From positions 2,396,001-2,460,000 of the forward strand of contig NZ_CP114542.1 in assembly GCF_027271155.1 (NCBI RefSeq): 64,000 bases of DNA. The letters run 5' to 3'. This stretch comes from Brevundimonas subvibrioides (GTDB lineage Bacteria; Pseudomonadota; Alphaproteobacteria; Caulobacterales; Caulobacteraceae). Positions 1 to 7,418 of the stretch are shown in pieces; position 1 is the stretch's first letter, and every line of letters starts with the position of its first letter. Both the position numbers and the translations under genes were made by a program. The notes under the pieces were generated by a model. The model made no database searches. It had not been told where the DNA came from and was given only the letters and a program-made list of their open reading frames with translations.

Positions 1-57
1 AATCTCGACCGCGCGGGTCTGCCCGTCGCGATCGTTAACACGTGTTCCGGTTTCGTT

Positions 58-489
58 CTAGCCCGCCGGAGGTGTGGGCGGAGCCGCTTCCTCGATGATG
101 CTGAGGCCGTTGGTCTCGCGCTCGATCGCCTGGGGCACCGCCAGGCGACCGTCGCCCGTGCGGGCCAGGGCGAAGAAACGGATTCCGTCCAGCGACTTGC
201 CATAGGACACCCCGCGTCCATCGACGAAGATGAAACGGCCCTGATAGGACCCGATCACCTCACGCTTGTTGCCGCCCATGCCCAGGAACCGGGCCCGCAT
301 CTCTTCGAGACGCGCGGCGCAGTATTCGATCGCCGGCTGATCGCGGGCCACGACATTGAACTGGGGATCCTGGCCCTCGGGCGTGCCCAGGGCATAGCAG
401 ACGCCCTTGTCATACGGTGCCTTCAGCTTCTCGGCGCAGCCGGTCGCGGCGAAGGCGGAAAGAAGCAGGACGGGGACGATCGCGCGCAT
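58..489 (-). CDS. small lipoprotein, function unknown
   Basis: This encodes 143 residues. The N-terminus is a lipoprotein signal: a hydrophobic stretch ending in ATGC, with Cys18 as the likely lipidated residue, so the protein is probably anchored in the envelope. The rest is soluble, has a few further cysteines (GVCYALG, EYCAARL) and ends in a Pro-rich tail. No domain is recognised. Its start codon shares one base with the stop of the upstream gene (489-1190), so the two are probably translated together. The downstream side is cut by the window edge. Bases 1-57 show nothing that can be assigned. Confidence 0.7.
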   Translation of the reverse strand: MRAIVPVLLLSAFAATGCAEKLKAPYDKGVCYALGTPEGQDPQFNVVARDQPAIEYCAARLEEMRARFLGMGGNKREVIGSYQGRFIFVDGRGVSYGKSLDGIRFFALARTGDGRLAVPQAIERETNGLSIIEEAAPPTPPAG

Positions 490-1190
490 CAGTTCAAGCC
501 CGGAAACTGGCAGTTCCGGTCCTGGTCGGCCAGGATGCGGAACCGGGTGTTGTCAGTGGACTGTTCGACCCGACGCGGCACCAGACGCAGCGTCAGGCTG
601 CCGTGCTGGCCATACTGGGCGTCTCCGGGCGAAACGCAGGTGCCGGCGTAGAGCGCCTGGACGCACTGGCCCAGACTCATGTCGGTCGAGATCTGGCGCC
701 ATTCCGAACCCGTGTAGCGCAGGCAGGGTGCGCCCGACGCGCGCTGAACCTGCGGCTCGCGCTGCGGCTGGCTGCCGGGTTTCCCGGGCGGGCTCGCATC
801 GGGCGTGTCGAGCCCGTCGTTCAGGTCCGCGACTTCCGACGTCGGCAGCTCCGGCGGCGGCGCGAACGACGCCGTCGGGGCCGCCGCCAGATTTCCGCTG
901 GCGTCCAGGCCGACATCCAGACCGTCTGTGGCCAGTCCATTGCGCCGGGCACAGTCGGCCAGGGTCGCCATGCCGACGAACTGACCGTCGACAAAACAGC
1001 GCAGTTCGCGCGTCGGCTCCAGCGACGGGGCATCGGCCAGATCGACCTGAAGGCCGGCCGGCCTGTCCACGGGTGGAGCCTGGGTCTGATCCTTCTTGCC
1101 GCCGAAGATCAGGGCCAGCACGATCGCGGCCAGGATCGCCACGCCGGCGCCGATGGCCAGGATCACCCGATTGTCGTTGGGAAGCTGCAT
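489..1190 (-). CDS. membrane-anchored protein with periplasmic domain, function unknown
   Basis: This encodes about 233 residues. A single membrane segment lies near the N-terminus (roughly residues 9-30, rich in Ala, Ile, Leu and Val). A Pro-rich linker and a soluble domain with several cysteines follow (LRCFVDG, CLRYTGSEW, GQCVQALYAGTC), which suggests an extracytoplasmic disulfide-bonded domain. The start is uncertain: ATG at 1190 is preferred because it sits just before the membrane segment, but an in-frame GTG at 1202 is possible, and neither has a strong ribosome-binding site. It overlaps the lipoprotein gene downstream by one base. The family was not recognised. Confidence 0.65.
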   Translation of the reverse strand: MQLPNDNRVILAIGAGVAILAAIVLALIFGGKKDQTQAPPVDRPAGLQVDLADAPSLEPTRELRCFVDGQFVGMATLADCARRNGLATDGLDVGLDASGNLAAAPTASFAPPPELPTSEVADLNDGLDTPDASPPGKPGSQPQREPQVQRASGAPCLRYTGSEWRQISTDMSLGQCVQALYAGTCVSPGDAQYGQHGSLTLRLVPRRVEQSTDNTRFRILADQDRNCQFPGLN

Positions 1191-1276
1191 GGTCCGGGGC
1201 ACTCGGGGCGGCGAAAGCGTCAGGGCTCAATAACCCCGCGCGCCCCCCATGCGTCAACCGCGAAGGCCGCCTGTCC

Positions 1277-4096
1277 TCAGGAACCGGTGAGACGCGAAAG
1301 CGCGGCCTGATAGTTTGAAATCTGGCTGGTCAGATAGGCAGGGACCGCGCCCTTGGCAGACGCGCTCGTGTCCTGCGGGGCCAGGCCGCGATAGGCGTCG
1401 CGAACCGCCTTCAGGGCGCCCTGCAGCTTTTCCCCGGCCGCCTTGATCGCATCGGCGTTCGACAGGGTCAGGTTGGAGGGCAGGCCGAGACCAAAGGTCC
1501 TGGTCTTGGTGTCCCCCGCCGCCACCCCGATGTACCCGGACGAAAGCCCGAGACCCAGCAGGGCGTCGCGCCCGGTCTCGCCCGAGGTCAGCACCGCACC
1601 GGTCTTGCCGTCCTTGGCCGTGATGGACAGCCGTTGCAGACCGCCGGTCGTGGTGGTCGTCTCGCCGTCCTTGCCGGTGGCCGCGCCTCCCTCCGAGGCG
1701 ATGGTGACCTTCAGCTTGCCGGCCGAGGCCACGCTGATCTTGCGGGCCAGGGTTGCCAGGGTGTCCTTGGCGTCGATGGTGACGGCCGTGGCACGGCCTC
1801 CGTCCGCCGGGCTGATGTAAAACCGGTCGCCGACGCGCACGGAGGTCGCGGCGGTCAGCAGCTTGGAGTCCGACTGATCGATCTCGCCCTGTGGCAGCCC
1901 GAGCCGGTCCAGCACGCTCGCCCCGTTCGTGGCCACGGCCAGGGTCATCGGCTTGGCCTGATCGGCCTCGCCCGACCAGGTCCGCGTGTATTCCACCGCG
2001 CCCGTCAGGGGGTTGAGCCGGGTCAGATAGGCTTTGGTGGGGTCGGTGTCCTTGGCATCCACCGCGCGGTTGGCGATCCCGGTGACCCAGACCTTGCCAT
2101 CCACCACCTTCACATCGGCAGCAGAATCCTCGCCTGCCTGGCCATACCAGGTCAGCCGATCGGTGCCCGCGGCAACCAGGTTGGTGGACAGGGCGGCGAC
2201 GAAGACGTCCTTGCCGCCGGAGTTTGCCCGGGTCGTGGTCCCGGCGGAAAGGCCGCTGTCGCGACTGCTGCCGGTCAGGATAACCTTGCCGTTCGAAACC
2301 GACAGCCCGGCGATCTCGCCCGCGATCGCCCCCAGGTCCCGCGTCGAGGCCAGGGTGGGTACACCCGCTGCGTCCAGGCTGAAGCGCCGCACGACGGCCC
2401 GGCCGTTCTCGACCCCGGCGGTATAGAGGTTCGATCCGTCGACAGTCACGGCGTCCACGCCGTCGTCGGAACCGGTTCCGAACTGGGCCTGTCCGATGGT
2501 CTTGGCGACGATGCCAGCCGTTGGATAGGGCTCACCGGCCTTGAAGGCCTGGACATAGCCGTCCCAACCCCCGACGGGGCTCGAGCCTGTCATCGCTGAC
2601 TTGGCCCGACCGCCGATATAGACCACGCCATTGGCTCCGAAGGCGACGCTGGTGGCCTCGTCGGCGGCGCGCGCGCCCCGGCGCTGGGTCCACTGTTCCT
2701 GTCCGTCCTTGTCGAACACGGTGACGAAGCTGTCAGCGACGGTCGCCACCTCTCCTGTCTTGCCCGCATCGGTGGTCGAGGTGTTGAGCGATCCCGTGAC
2801 CGAACCGGCCACGGCGACAGTGCCGTCGGCGTCGACGGCCAGGGCAAATCCGCTGGCGGTCGACGCCGCGCCCAGCGTCCGCGTCGCGACCAGTCGCCCG
2901 GCGGTATCGTATTTCAGCAGCGCCACGTCCTGGCTGCCCTTGATCGGCTGGTTGGTGGGTCCGGATTCGACATCTGCCACCAGCCATAGTGATCCATCCG
3001 GCCCCACGGCGCTGGCCCGAACCGTCTTGACTTCGTCCGGCAGCTTTTCCTGCGACAGCCGACCGTCGACCCAGTGGGTCTCGCCGACATTGCCGCCCGT
3101 GGGCATGGCAGCAGTCCCGCCATCGCTCTGGAACTTGAGCAGTTGATTGACCAGGCTGGCGGGTACGGTTGTCTTGGTGGTCTTGACGCCATTGACCGTC
3201 GTGGTGGTGGTCTGGGCCGCCGCGCCTGCCGATTGGACGACATAGACGGCGTCGGAGGTGTCGGGCGCGGTGAAGCCGACGGTCTCGGTCGAGGTCCCCC
3301 GGATCGCCAGAGCCCATTTGTCCGGCCCGGCCGGCAGGGTGACGGGCTTCCCGTTGACGGTGATGGTCTTGGGTTCCGCCTTGATCTGGTCGCGACCGAC
3401 GCGGGTCTGGAACCCGGCGGCCTGCAGCTTGCCGTTGATGAAACCGGTCACCGCATCCAGGGTGCGCGGCGTGGAACCCAGTTCGGACAGGTCGATAGCG
3501 ATGCTGGTCGTCGTCGTCGACTGACCGGAGGGCACCTTGATCGTGATGCTGAACCGCGTGTCTCCGGCGAAGGCGGCCACGGGCGTATCCAGCGTACCTT
3601 CGTGGACCGGCCCGGTGATGGAGTTGGCGCTGTCCCTCGGCACGGCGGCCGTCGTCTTCGACAGGCTGGTCGAGGTGCCCTGAACCAGACGCAACGCCTC
3701 GAAATCAGCCTTCTTCAGATAGGTGCCGATTTCTTCCATCCCGGCTGCGAACCGCTTCTGAACCAGGGCAAGGTCGGTCGGAGACAGCCCCTTGGTGGTC
3801 GCCCGGTTGGCGAGGGCATTGAGGGTATCGAGGCCCTGATAGAGGGCGAAAAGCTTCTTGTAGTCGGCGGATGCGCCCTTCACATCCAGCTGGGCGGCAT
3901 CTTCGTTGACGAACGCACGACCGCCCATCGCCTGGCGGACCAGAGCATCGGCCTTGGGCGCCGTCGCCTGCGCCGCCGTGCTCCACGGAGCGGTGGGCTG
4001 GGCCTTCTTGGCGACCGATTTCGTCAGGGCAGCCGACTGAGCGGGGTCGTAGCTTCCCCCGTACAGTCCAAGCAGATAGCCGCTATTCACCGCCAC
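1277..4096 (-). CDS. flaEY: FlaEY-like flagellar regulatory protein
   Basis: This encodes 939 residues from a GTG at 4096 with a strong site (AGGAGG, 5 nt spacing). The N-terminus contains SGYLLGLYGG. The centre (about residues 340-730) has repeated blades of the type DGSLWLVADVESG, NGVVYIGGRAKS and NGKVILTGSSRDSG, as in SBBP/beta-propeller proteins. The C-terminal part has a flagellin/hook-associated flavour (LSNADAIKAAGEKLQGAL, then YLTSQISNYQAALSRLTG). It lies downstream of flagellin genes on the same strand, as flaEY does near the Caulobacter flagellin cluster. The name rests on remembered family resemblance and context. In Caulobacter flaE/flaY affect flagellin expression and filament assembly, but the mechanism is not visible here. 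Confidence 0.6.
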   Translation of the reverse strand: MAVNSGYLLGLYGGSYDPAQSAALTKSVAKKAQPTAPWSTAAQATAPKADALVRQAMGGRAFVNEDAAQLDVKGASADYKKLFALYQGLDTLNALANRATTKGLSPTDLALVQKRFAAGMEEIGTYLKKADFEALRLVQGTSTSLSKTTAAVPRDSANSITGPVHEGTLDTPVAAFAGDTRFSITIKVPSGQSTTTTSIAIDLSELGSTPRTLDAVTGFINGKLQAAGFQTRVGRDQIKAEPKTITVNGKPVTLPAGPDKWALAIRGTSTETVGFTAPDTSDAVYVVQSAGAAAQTTTTTVNGVKTTKTTVPASLVNQLLKFQSDGGTAAMPTGGNVGETHWVDGRLSQEKLPDEVKTVRASAVGPDGSLWLVADVESGPTNQPIKGSQDVALLKYDTAGRLVATRTLGAASTASGFALAVDADGTVAVAGSVTGSLNTSTTDAGKTGEVATVADSFVTVFDKDGQEQWTQRRGARAADEATSVAFGANGVVYIGGRAKSAMTGSSPVGGWDGYVQAFKAGEPYPTAGIVAKTIGQAQFGTGSDDGVDAVTVDGSNLYTAGVENGRAVVRRFSLDAAGVPTLASTRDLGAIAGEIAGLSVSNGKVILTGSSRDSGLSAGTTTRANSGGKDVFVAALSTNLVAAGTDRLTWYGQAGEDSAADVKVVDGKVWVTGIANRAVDAKDTDPTKAYLTRLNPLTGAVEYTRTWSGEADQAKPMTLAVATNGASVLDRLGLPQGEIDQSDSKLLTAATSVRVGDRFYISPADGGRATAVTIDAKDTLATLARKISVASAGKLKVTIASEGGAATGKDGETTTTTGGLQRLSITAKDGKTGAVLTSGETGRDALLGLGLSSGYIGVAAGDTKTRTFGLGLPSNLTLSNADAIKAAGEKLQGALKAVRDAYRGLAPQDTSASAKGAVPAYLTSQISNYQAALSRLTGS

Positions 4097-4208
4097 GCGA
4101 ACCTCCTGCCTCCACTCTCGCAGAACGGGATCAACGTTCCATTAACATCCGGGTCAGGAACGAAGGTCTGCGAATCGTGTTGTGATCCTGCCAGACAGGA
4201 GCAAGACG

Positions 4209-4334
4209 ATGATGTTTCCGAAGTCGCTTATTCAGTCCCTGCTTGCGCTTTACGGCTTCGGCGAACGCGCCAATATGCCCCGCCAGCGCCCCGCCCCTGT
4301 CGTCATTGGCCATACGAGCCGACGATTCGGTTGA
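4209..4334 (+). CDS. putative 41-aa small protein between flagellar genes
   Basis: A short open frame starts with tandem ATGs at 4209 and 4212 and is preceded by CAGGAGC with about 6 nt spacing, a good ribosome-binding site. The product starts MMFPKSLIQSLLALYGFGE and has a basic, Pro-rich C-terminus ending TSRRFG. The N-terminal half is amphipathic or hydrophobic. It is transcribed away from flaEY and converges on the flagellin gene, with only three bases between the two stop codons (4334 and 4338). It has no known family. The case rests on the ribosome-binding site, the plausible peptide and the exact fit in the gap. Confidence 0.45.
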   Translation: MMFPKSLIQSLLALYGFGERANMPRQRPAPVVIGHTSRRFG

Positions 4335-4337
4335 GAC

Positions 4338-5168
4338 TTACTGGAACAGCGACAGGATGATCTGCGGCGCCTGGTTGGCGATCGACAGGGCTTGGGCACC
4401 GAGCTGCTGCTGAACCTGCAGGGCCTGCAGGCGAGCGCTTTCCTTGGCCAGATCGGCGTCCACCAGATTGCCGATCCCGCTTTCCACAGTATCGCTGAGC
4501 TTGGTCACGAAGGTGCTGTGCGCCGTGATCTGCTTCGCCTGGGACCCGATGTCGCCCATCGCCGCGTTCAGCGCCGTGATGGAGTTGTCCAGCTTGTTGA
4601 GGGCCGTGGTGGCGCCTGTGAGCGTCAGCAGGCTGTCGGACAGCCCCAGCGAGATGATCGTGCCCGACAGCGTCAGATTCTTGCCCGACAGTGTGACGTA
4701 GGACGTCGCGTCGGCATTGGCCAGGAACCTGATTCCGTTGGTCAGAACGCCGTTCAGAATGTTGCCGCCGTCGAAGGAGGCGTTCTCGACCGCCGACTTG
4801 ATCGCGCGCAGCAGGGCCTTGAAATCCGAGTTCAGCAAGGACCGCGACTGGGTGCTGAGTGAGACGTCCTTGGCCGCTACGACCTTTTCCTTCATCTGAT
4901 TCAGGAGATCAGAGACTGATTCGCCGGCCGAAAGGGCGACATCGGCGATCGAGGTGGCGCGATCGAGGCTTTGCTTCACGGCCGCAAGCGCCCCGACATC
5001 GGCACGCTGGCTCTGGGCGATGGCCCAGATGGAGGAGTTGTCCTTGGCCCCCTGGACCCTCAGCCCCGTGGACACGCGGTTCTGTACGCTGGTCAGGTTG
5101 TCGTTGGTGCGAGCCAGGTTCTGCAGCGCGGTGGCGGCTGCGGCATTGGTGTGAACGCTGTTGCTCAT
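4338..5168 (-). CDS. flagellin (divergent paralogue)
   Basis: This encodes 276 residues, the length of short alphaproteobacterial flagellins. The N-terminal D0/D1 helices (AAATALQNLARTNDNLTSVQ, STGLRVQGAKDNSSIWAIAQ) and C-terminal helix (NLVDADLAKESARLQALQVQ, ending IILSLFQ) are clear, and the middle is a short variable region. It aligns with the other two flagellins of the window but differs much more from them than they do from each other, so it resembles a FljJ-type minor flagellin. It is exported by the flagellar type III system and polymerises into the filament. No convincing sigma-54 element was found in the 138 bp upstream. Confidence 0.95.
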   Translation of the reverse strand: MSNSVHTNAAAATALQNLARTNDNLTSVQNRVSTGLRVQGAKDNSSIWAIAQSQRADVGALAAVKQSLDRATSIADVALSAGESVSDLLNQMKEKVVAAKDVSLSTQSRSLLNSDFKALLRAIKSAVENASFDGGNILNGVLTNGIRFLANADATSYVTLSGKNLTLSGTIISLGLSDSLLTLTGATTALNKLDNSITALNAAMGDIGSQAKQITAHSTFVTKLSDTVESGIGNLVDADLAKESARLQALQVQQQLGAQALSIANQAPQIILSLFQ

Positions 5169-5306
5169 AGGTCTTCTAGCCCCGGGATGTTGGCCGCAAG
5201 GCTACTGCGAGAACTGTGAGCGTATGGTTAACGGCGTTTCACAACCGAAATCGCCCGCGTCGGGAGAGCCCGCGCGGTGTAGATGTGTTTGCCTGACGCC
5301 CGAAAA

Positions 5307-5591
5307 TCAGGCGCTGGTGTCGATCAGACCACCCGCCGTGTAGCCGCCGCTTTCGGACATCTTCAGCACCTGTTCGCGAGGGAACTGGCGCACGACCTTT
5401 CCGGTCTCGCTGTCCAGGGTCTTGTAGACGAAGGTCCCCTTGGAAGAGCCTTCCTCGATGATCAGGCGGTACCGCGCGGCCCGTGTGGCGTCATCCGCGG
5501 CGCGTCCCTGCTGGAAATCTCCGCCCGGCGTCGTTGACGACGGGGCGGCGACGACTGTGGGGACGACGGTCAGCTTCGCATTGGTTTCCAT
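5307..5591 (-). CDS. flaG: flagellar protein FlaG
   Basis: This encodes 94 residues. The C-terminal half carries the FlaG-family pattern (FVYKTLDSETGKVVRQFPRE, then VLKM), and the N-terminal half is a disordered Ala/Thr/Pro-rich stretch. FlaG proteins influence filament length in several bacteria, but their precise role is unsettled. The gene lies between two flagellin genes on the same strand, 81 bp after the major flagellin. That gap holds the flagellin hairpin terminator (5636-5658), so flaG is expressed by readthrough or from its own promoter. The ribosome-binding site is GAGGAG close to the ATG at 5591. Confidence 0.85.
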   Translation of the reverse strand: METNAKLTVVPTVVAAPSSTTPGGDFQQGRAADDATRAARYRLIIEEGSSKGTFVYKTLDSETGKVVRQFPREQVLKMSESGGYTAGGLIDTSA

Positions 5592-5635
5592 AGCTCCTCA
5601 CGCCGGTAAGGCCGGCGGCTCCTGAAAGAGCGGTC

Positions 5636-5658
5636 GGGCGGGGCACCATGCCCCGCCC
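5636..5658 (-). terminator. hairpin after major flagellin gene, copy A
   Basis: On the minus strand GGGCGGGGCA and TGCCCCGCCC form a perfect 10-bp GC stem with a 3-nt loop, 14 nt after the flagellin stop. There is no long U tract (a CTCTTT follows further on), so it may terminate partially or protect the 3' end. The same stem, with a changed loop, follows the second flagellin copy at 37084-37106. Confidence 0.7.
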
Positions 5659-5672
5659 TTCCGCCTGTTTGC

Positions 5673-6497
5673 CTATCGGAACAGGCCGAGCAGCGTCGAA
5701 GACGACTGGGAAGCGATCGACAGAGCCTGCACACCCAGCTGTTGCTTGGTTTGCAGCGACTGCAGTCGTGCGCTTTCCTTCGCCAGATCCGCATCGACCA
5801 GGTTGCCAACGCCGTTCTCCAGGGCGTCCGACAGCTTGCTGACGAACGTCGAGTGGGTTTCGAACGCCTTGGCACCGGTCCCCAGGCGAGCCAGGGAAGC
5901 GGAGACCTTGTCGATCGAGGCGTTGACCAGACCCAGGGCCGTGGTGGCCAGGGTCGCGGTGCCGATGGTGGTGCCCGCAGCCACGGTCACATTGGCACCG
6001 CCCAGCGACAGGATTTCACCCTTGACGCGCGTGGAGGTGCCGGACGAGTTGGCCAGGGCGCTGAAGCCGGTCGTGGAACTGAGCATGTTCACGCCGTTGA
6101 ACGTGGCGTTGGTGACCACGGTGGTGATCTGATCTCGGAGCGCCTTGAAATCCTCGTTCAGGGCGTTGCGCGATGCCGTGGACAGCGACTTGTCGGTCGC
6201 GGCCAGGGCCTTGTCTTTCATCTGGACCAGAAGGTCAGAGACCGACTCACCGGCCGCGAGGCCGACGTCGACGGCCGAAGAACCACGCGCCAGGCTTTCC
6301 TTGACGGTATTCAGGGCGGTGACTTCAGAGCGCTGGGTCTGGGCGATAGCCCAGATTGCGCCGTTGTCTTTTGCGTTGTTGATCTTCTTGCCAGTGTTGA
6401 TCCGGCTCTGGACGGTATCCAGGTCGCGGTTCGTGGCGTTCAGATTCTGGAGGGCGGTATAGGCGCCCGAGTTCGTGTTCACGCTGTTTACAGGCAT
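5673..6497 (-). CDS. major flagellin, copy A
   Basis: This encodes 274 residues starting MPVNSVNTNSGAYTALQNLN. An in-frame ATG at 6551 would add 18 residues, but 6497 is chosen for three reasons. It has a proper AAGGAC site. It matches the start of the second copy (36247). In that copy the 6551-equivalent frame is closed by a stop. The conserved D0/D1 helices at both ends flank a short central domain. By eye the protein differs from the 36247 copy at about 14 of 274 positions. Transcription is driven by the sigma-54 promoter at 6569-6585 with three ftr-like operators upstream. The product is a structural filament subunit. Confidence 0.96.
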   Translation of the reverse strand: MPVNSVNTNSGAYTALQNLNATNRDLDTVQSRINTGKKINNAKDNGAIWAIAQTQRSEVTALNTVKESLARGSSAVDVGLAAGESVSDLLVQMKDKALAATDKSLSTASRNALNEDFKALRDQITTVVTNATFNGVNMLSSTTGFSALANSSGTSTRVKGEILSLGGANVTVAAGTTIGTATLATTALGLVNASIDKVSASLARLGTGAKAFETHSTFVSKLSDALENGVGNLVDADLAKESARLQSLQTKQQLGVQALSIASQSSSTLLGLFR

Positions 6498-6558
6498 GAC
6501 GAAAGTCCTTTTTTCAAGGTGTCCGACCGTCGTTTTGACCGTCGGGAGCATTTTGCTC
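6498..6558 (-). promoter_or_regulatory. conserved 61-nt 5' leader of flagellin copy A
   Basis: The leader runs from the predicted transcription start to the start codon. It contains a small hairpin (GAGCA-AAA-TGCTC), then a direct repeat GACGGTC in an imperfect fold (CCGAC...GTCGG), then the AAGGAC ribosome-binding site. Of 61 positions, 56 match the leader at 36186-36246. In Caulobacter the translational regulator FlbT acts on the fljK 5' leader. A similar role here is inference. Confidence 0.6.
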
Positions 6559-6568
6559 GGGCTCTTGG

Positions 6569-6585
6569 AAGCAATCGTCGGGCCA
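6569..6585 (-). promoter_or_regulatory. sigma-54 promoter of flagellin copy A
   Basis: The minus strand reads TGGCCCGACGATTGCTT. It has the invariant GG and GC of the -24/-12 elements with exactly 10 nt between them, close to the consensus TGGCACG-N4-TTGCW. The predicted start of transcription is near 6559, giving a leader of about 61 nt. Confidence 0.85.
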
Positions 6586-6656
6586 CGAATGTGAAAATCG
6601 CGTCAAAGCCATGCATCTGAAAAACCTGCATTAATTTTTCTCACCCATGGCCGTGA

Positions 6657-6674
6657 CCCGGCAGAATGTGCCGC
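6657..6674 (-). promoter_or_regulatory. ftr-like FlbD site 1
   Basis: The site CCCGGCAGAATGTGCCGC is an inverted repeat of the form CGGCA-N5-TGCCG. It resembles the Caulobacter ftr element bound by the sigma-54 activator FlbD. It is centred about 105 bp upstream of the predicted transcription start of the flagellin gene. Confidence 0.65.
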
Positions 6675-6685
6675 AAGTGGCTTCC

Positions 6686-6704
6686 GGCGGCAGGAAATGC
6701 CGGG
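6686..6704 (-). promoter_or_regulatory. ftr-like FlbD site 2
   Basis: The core CGGCAGGAAATGCCG has the same spacing and palindrome as site 1. It is centred about 135 bp upstream of the transcription start. It is the second of three iterated sites. Confidence 0.65.
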
Positions 6705-6706
6705 TG

Positions 6707-6725
6707 CCGGGCAGAATTTGCCGGG
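6707..6725 (-). promoter_or_regulatory. ftr-like FlbD site 3
   Basis: The site CCGGGCAGAATTTGCCGGG is the most symmetrical of the three. It lies about 155 bp upstream of the transcription start and 32 bp from the 3' end of the lysis cassette. An AT-rich stretch at about 6618-6641, between the sites and the promoter, could bend, as IHF-dependent sigma-54 promoters do. Confidence 0.65.
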
Positions 6726-6757
6726 TCACTGCGGCTCGCGATGCCGGACCGAGGGCC

Positions 6758-7102
6758 TCAGGGTGATCCGGCTCGCCCGAAGGCCCGAACCAGGAACGAT
6801 GGCCTCGGCCTCGCACGCGACCTGTCGATAGCCTCGCGTTCGGCCAGCAAGGTCTCGACCGCCAGTCGTCGGGCCAGATCGCATTCGACGATCTGACGGC
6901 CCCGCGTCAAGTAGCCGACCTCGAGATCGATGGTCCCCGGATCATCGGGCAGCCGGTAAAGGTCACATGGTCGGCTCGCCAGCTGCGGCAGGGTCAGGCG
7001 CGGCGGCGCAACCGACGAGGTCGGGCGCAATCCGGCACAGCTCGCGATCATGGTCGCGCAAGCGATCAGCGCGATCGGTCGCAAGGGGTTGGTCGGCATC
7101 AT
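6758..7102 (-). CDS. outer-membrane spanin (Rz1-like lipoprotein)
   Basis: This encodes 114 residues from the first of two tandem ATGs (7102, 7099). The N-terminus is a lipoprotein signal with lipobox IASC and Cys22 as the lipidation site. A Pro-containing linker and a basic soluble part follow. The first 140 bp overlap, in another frame, the end of the inner spanin gene, which is the classic Rz/Rz1 arrangement. The two products are expected to span the periplasm and fuse the membranes in the last step of lysis. It is longer than a typical Rz1 and runs 205 bp beyond the inner spanin stop. Confidence 0.6.
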   Translation of the reverse strand: MMPTNPLRPIALIACATMIASCAGLRPTSSVAPPRLTLPQLASRPCDLYRLPDDPGTIDLEVGYLTRGRQIVECDLARRLAVETLLAEREAIDRSRARPRPSFLVRAFGRAGSP

Positions 7103-7418
7103 CGGCGGTTCTCGCATCCTGAATGGCCAGGGTCGTGGCGCGATCCAGCGACCGCGCGGTCTGAAGGGAGGCATCGAGGCGAGCGATCTGACCGGCCTGA
7201 CCCTCTGCCTCTACGGAGCGCGCATCTGCGTCGGCCCGGGCGCGCGCGGCCACGGCCTCGGACGCTTCGGCGCGTCGTCGAGACAGGTCGAGCGGGTCCC
7301 AGCGAAAGCCGAGCCCGCCCAGGACCAGACCGAGCGCCGCGACAAGGGCCACAATCCCTGTGATCAGCCCGAGCGGGGTCAGCGTTCTCAGCGCCGGGCC
7401 GAGGAGGTTCGGGGTCAT
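6963..7418 (-). CDS. inner-membrane spanin-like protein (Rz-like)
   Basis: This encodes 151 residues. One N-terminal membrane segment (about residues 11-39, LGLITGIVALVAALGLVLGG) is followed by an Ala/Arg/Glu/Asp-rich helix likely to form a coiled coil (about 45-110). The C-terminus is short and Cys- and Pro-containing. The ATG overlaps the endolysin stop (ATGA at 7415-7418). Position after the endolysin, topology, and a lipoprotein gene embedded in its 3' end all support an i-spanin role. Sequence similarity to known Rz proteins could not be tested. Confidence 0.6.
   Translation of the reverse strand: MTPNLLGPALRTLTPLGLITGIVALVAALGLVLGGLGFRWDPLDLSRRRAEASEAVAARARADADARSVEAEGQAGQIARLDASLQTARSLDRATTLAIQDARTADDADQPLATDRADRLRDHDRELCRIAPDLVGCAAAPDPAAAGEPTM

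Noticed and set aside
4131..4313. 60-codon minus-strand frame antisense to the 4209-4334 small gene
   Set aside because: No ribosome-binding site and a random-looking basic product. The plus-strand frame has the better start signal.
6498..6551. 18-residue N-terminal extension of flagellin copy A
   Set aside because: It starts inside the conserved leader, lacks a ribosome-binding site, and is closed by a stop in copy B. The flagellin start at 6497 matches copy B.
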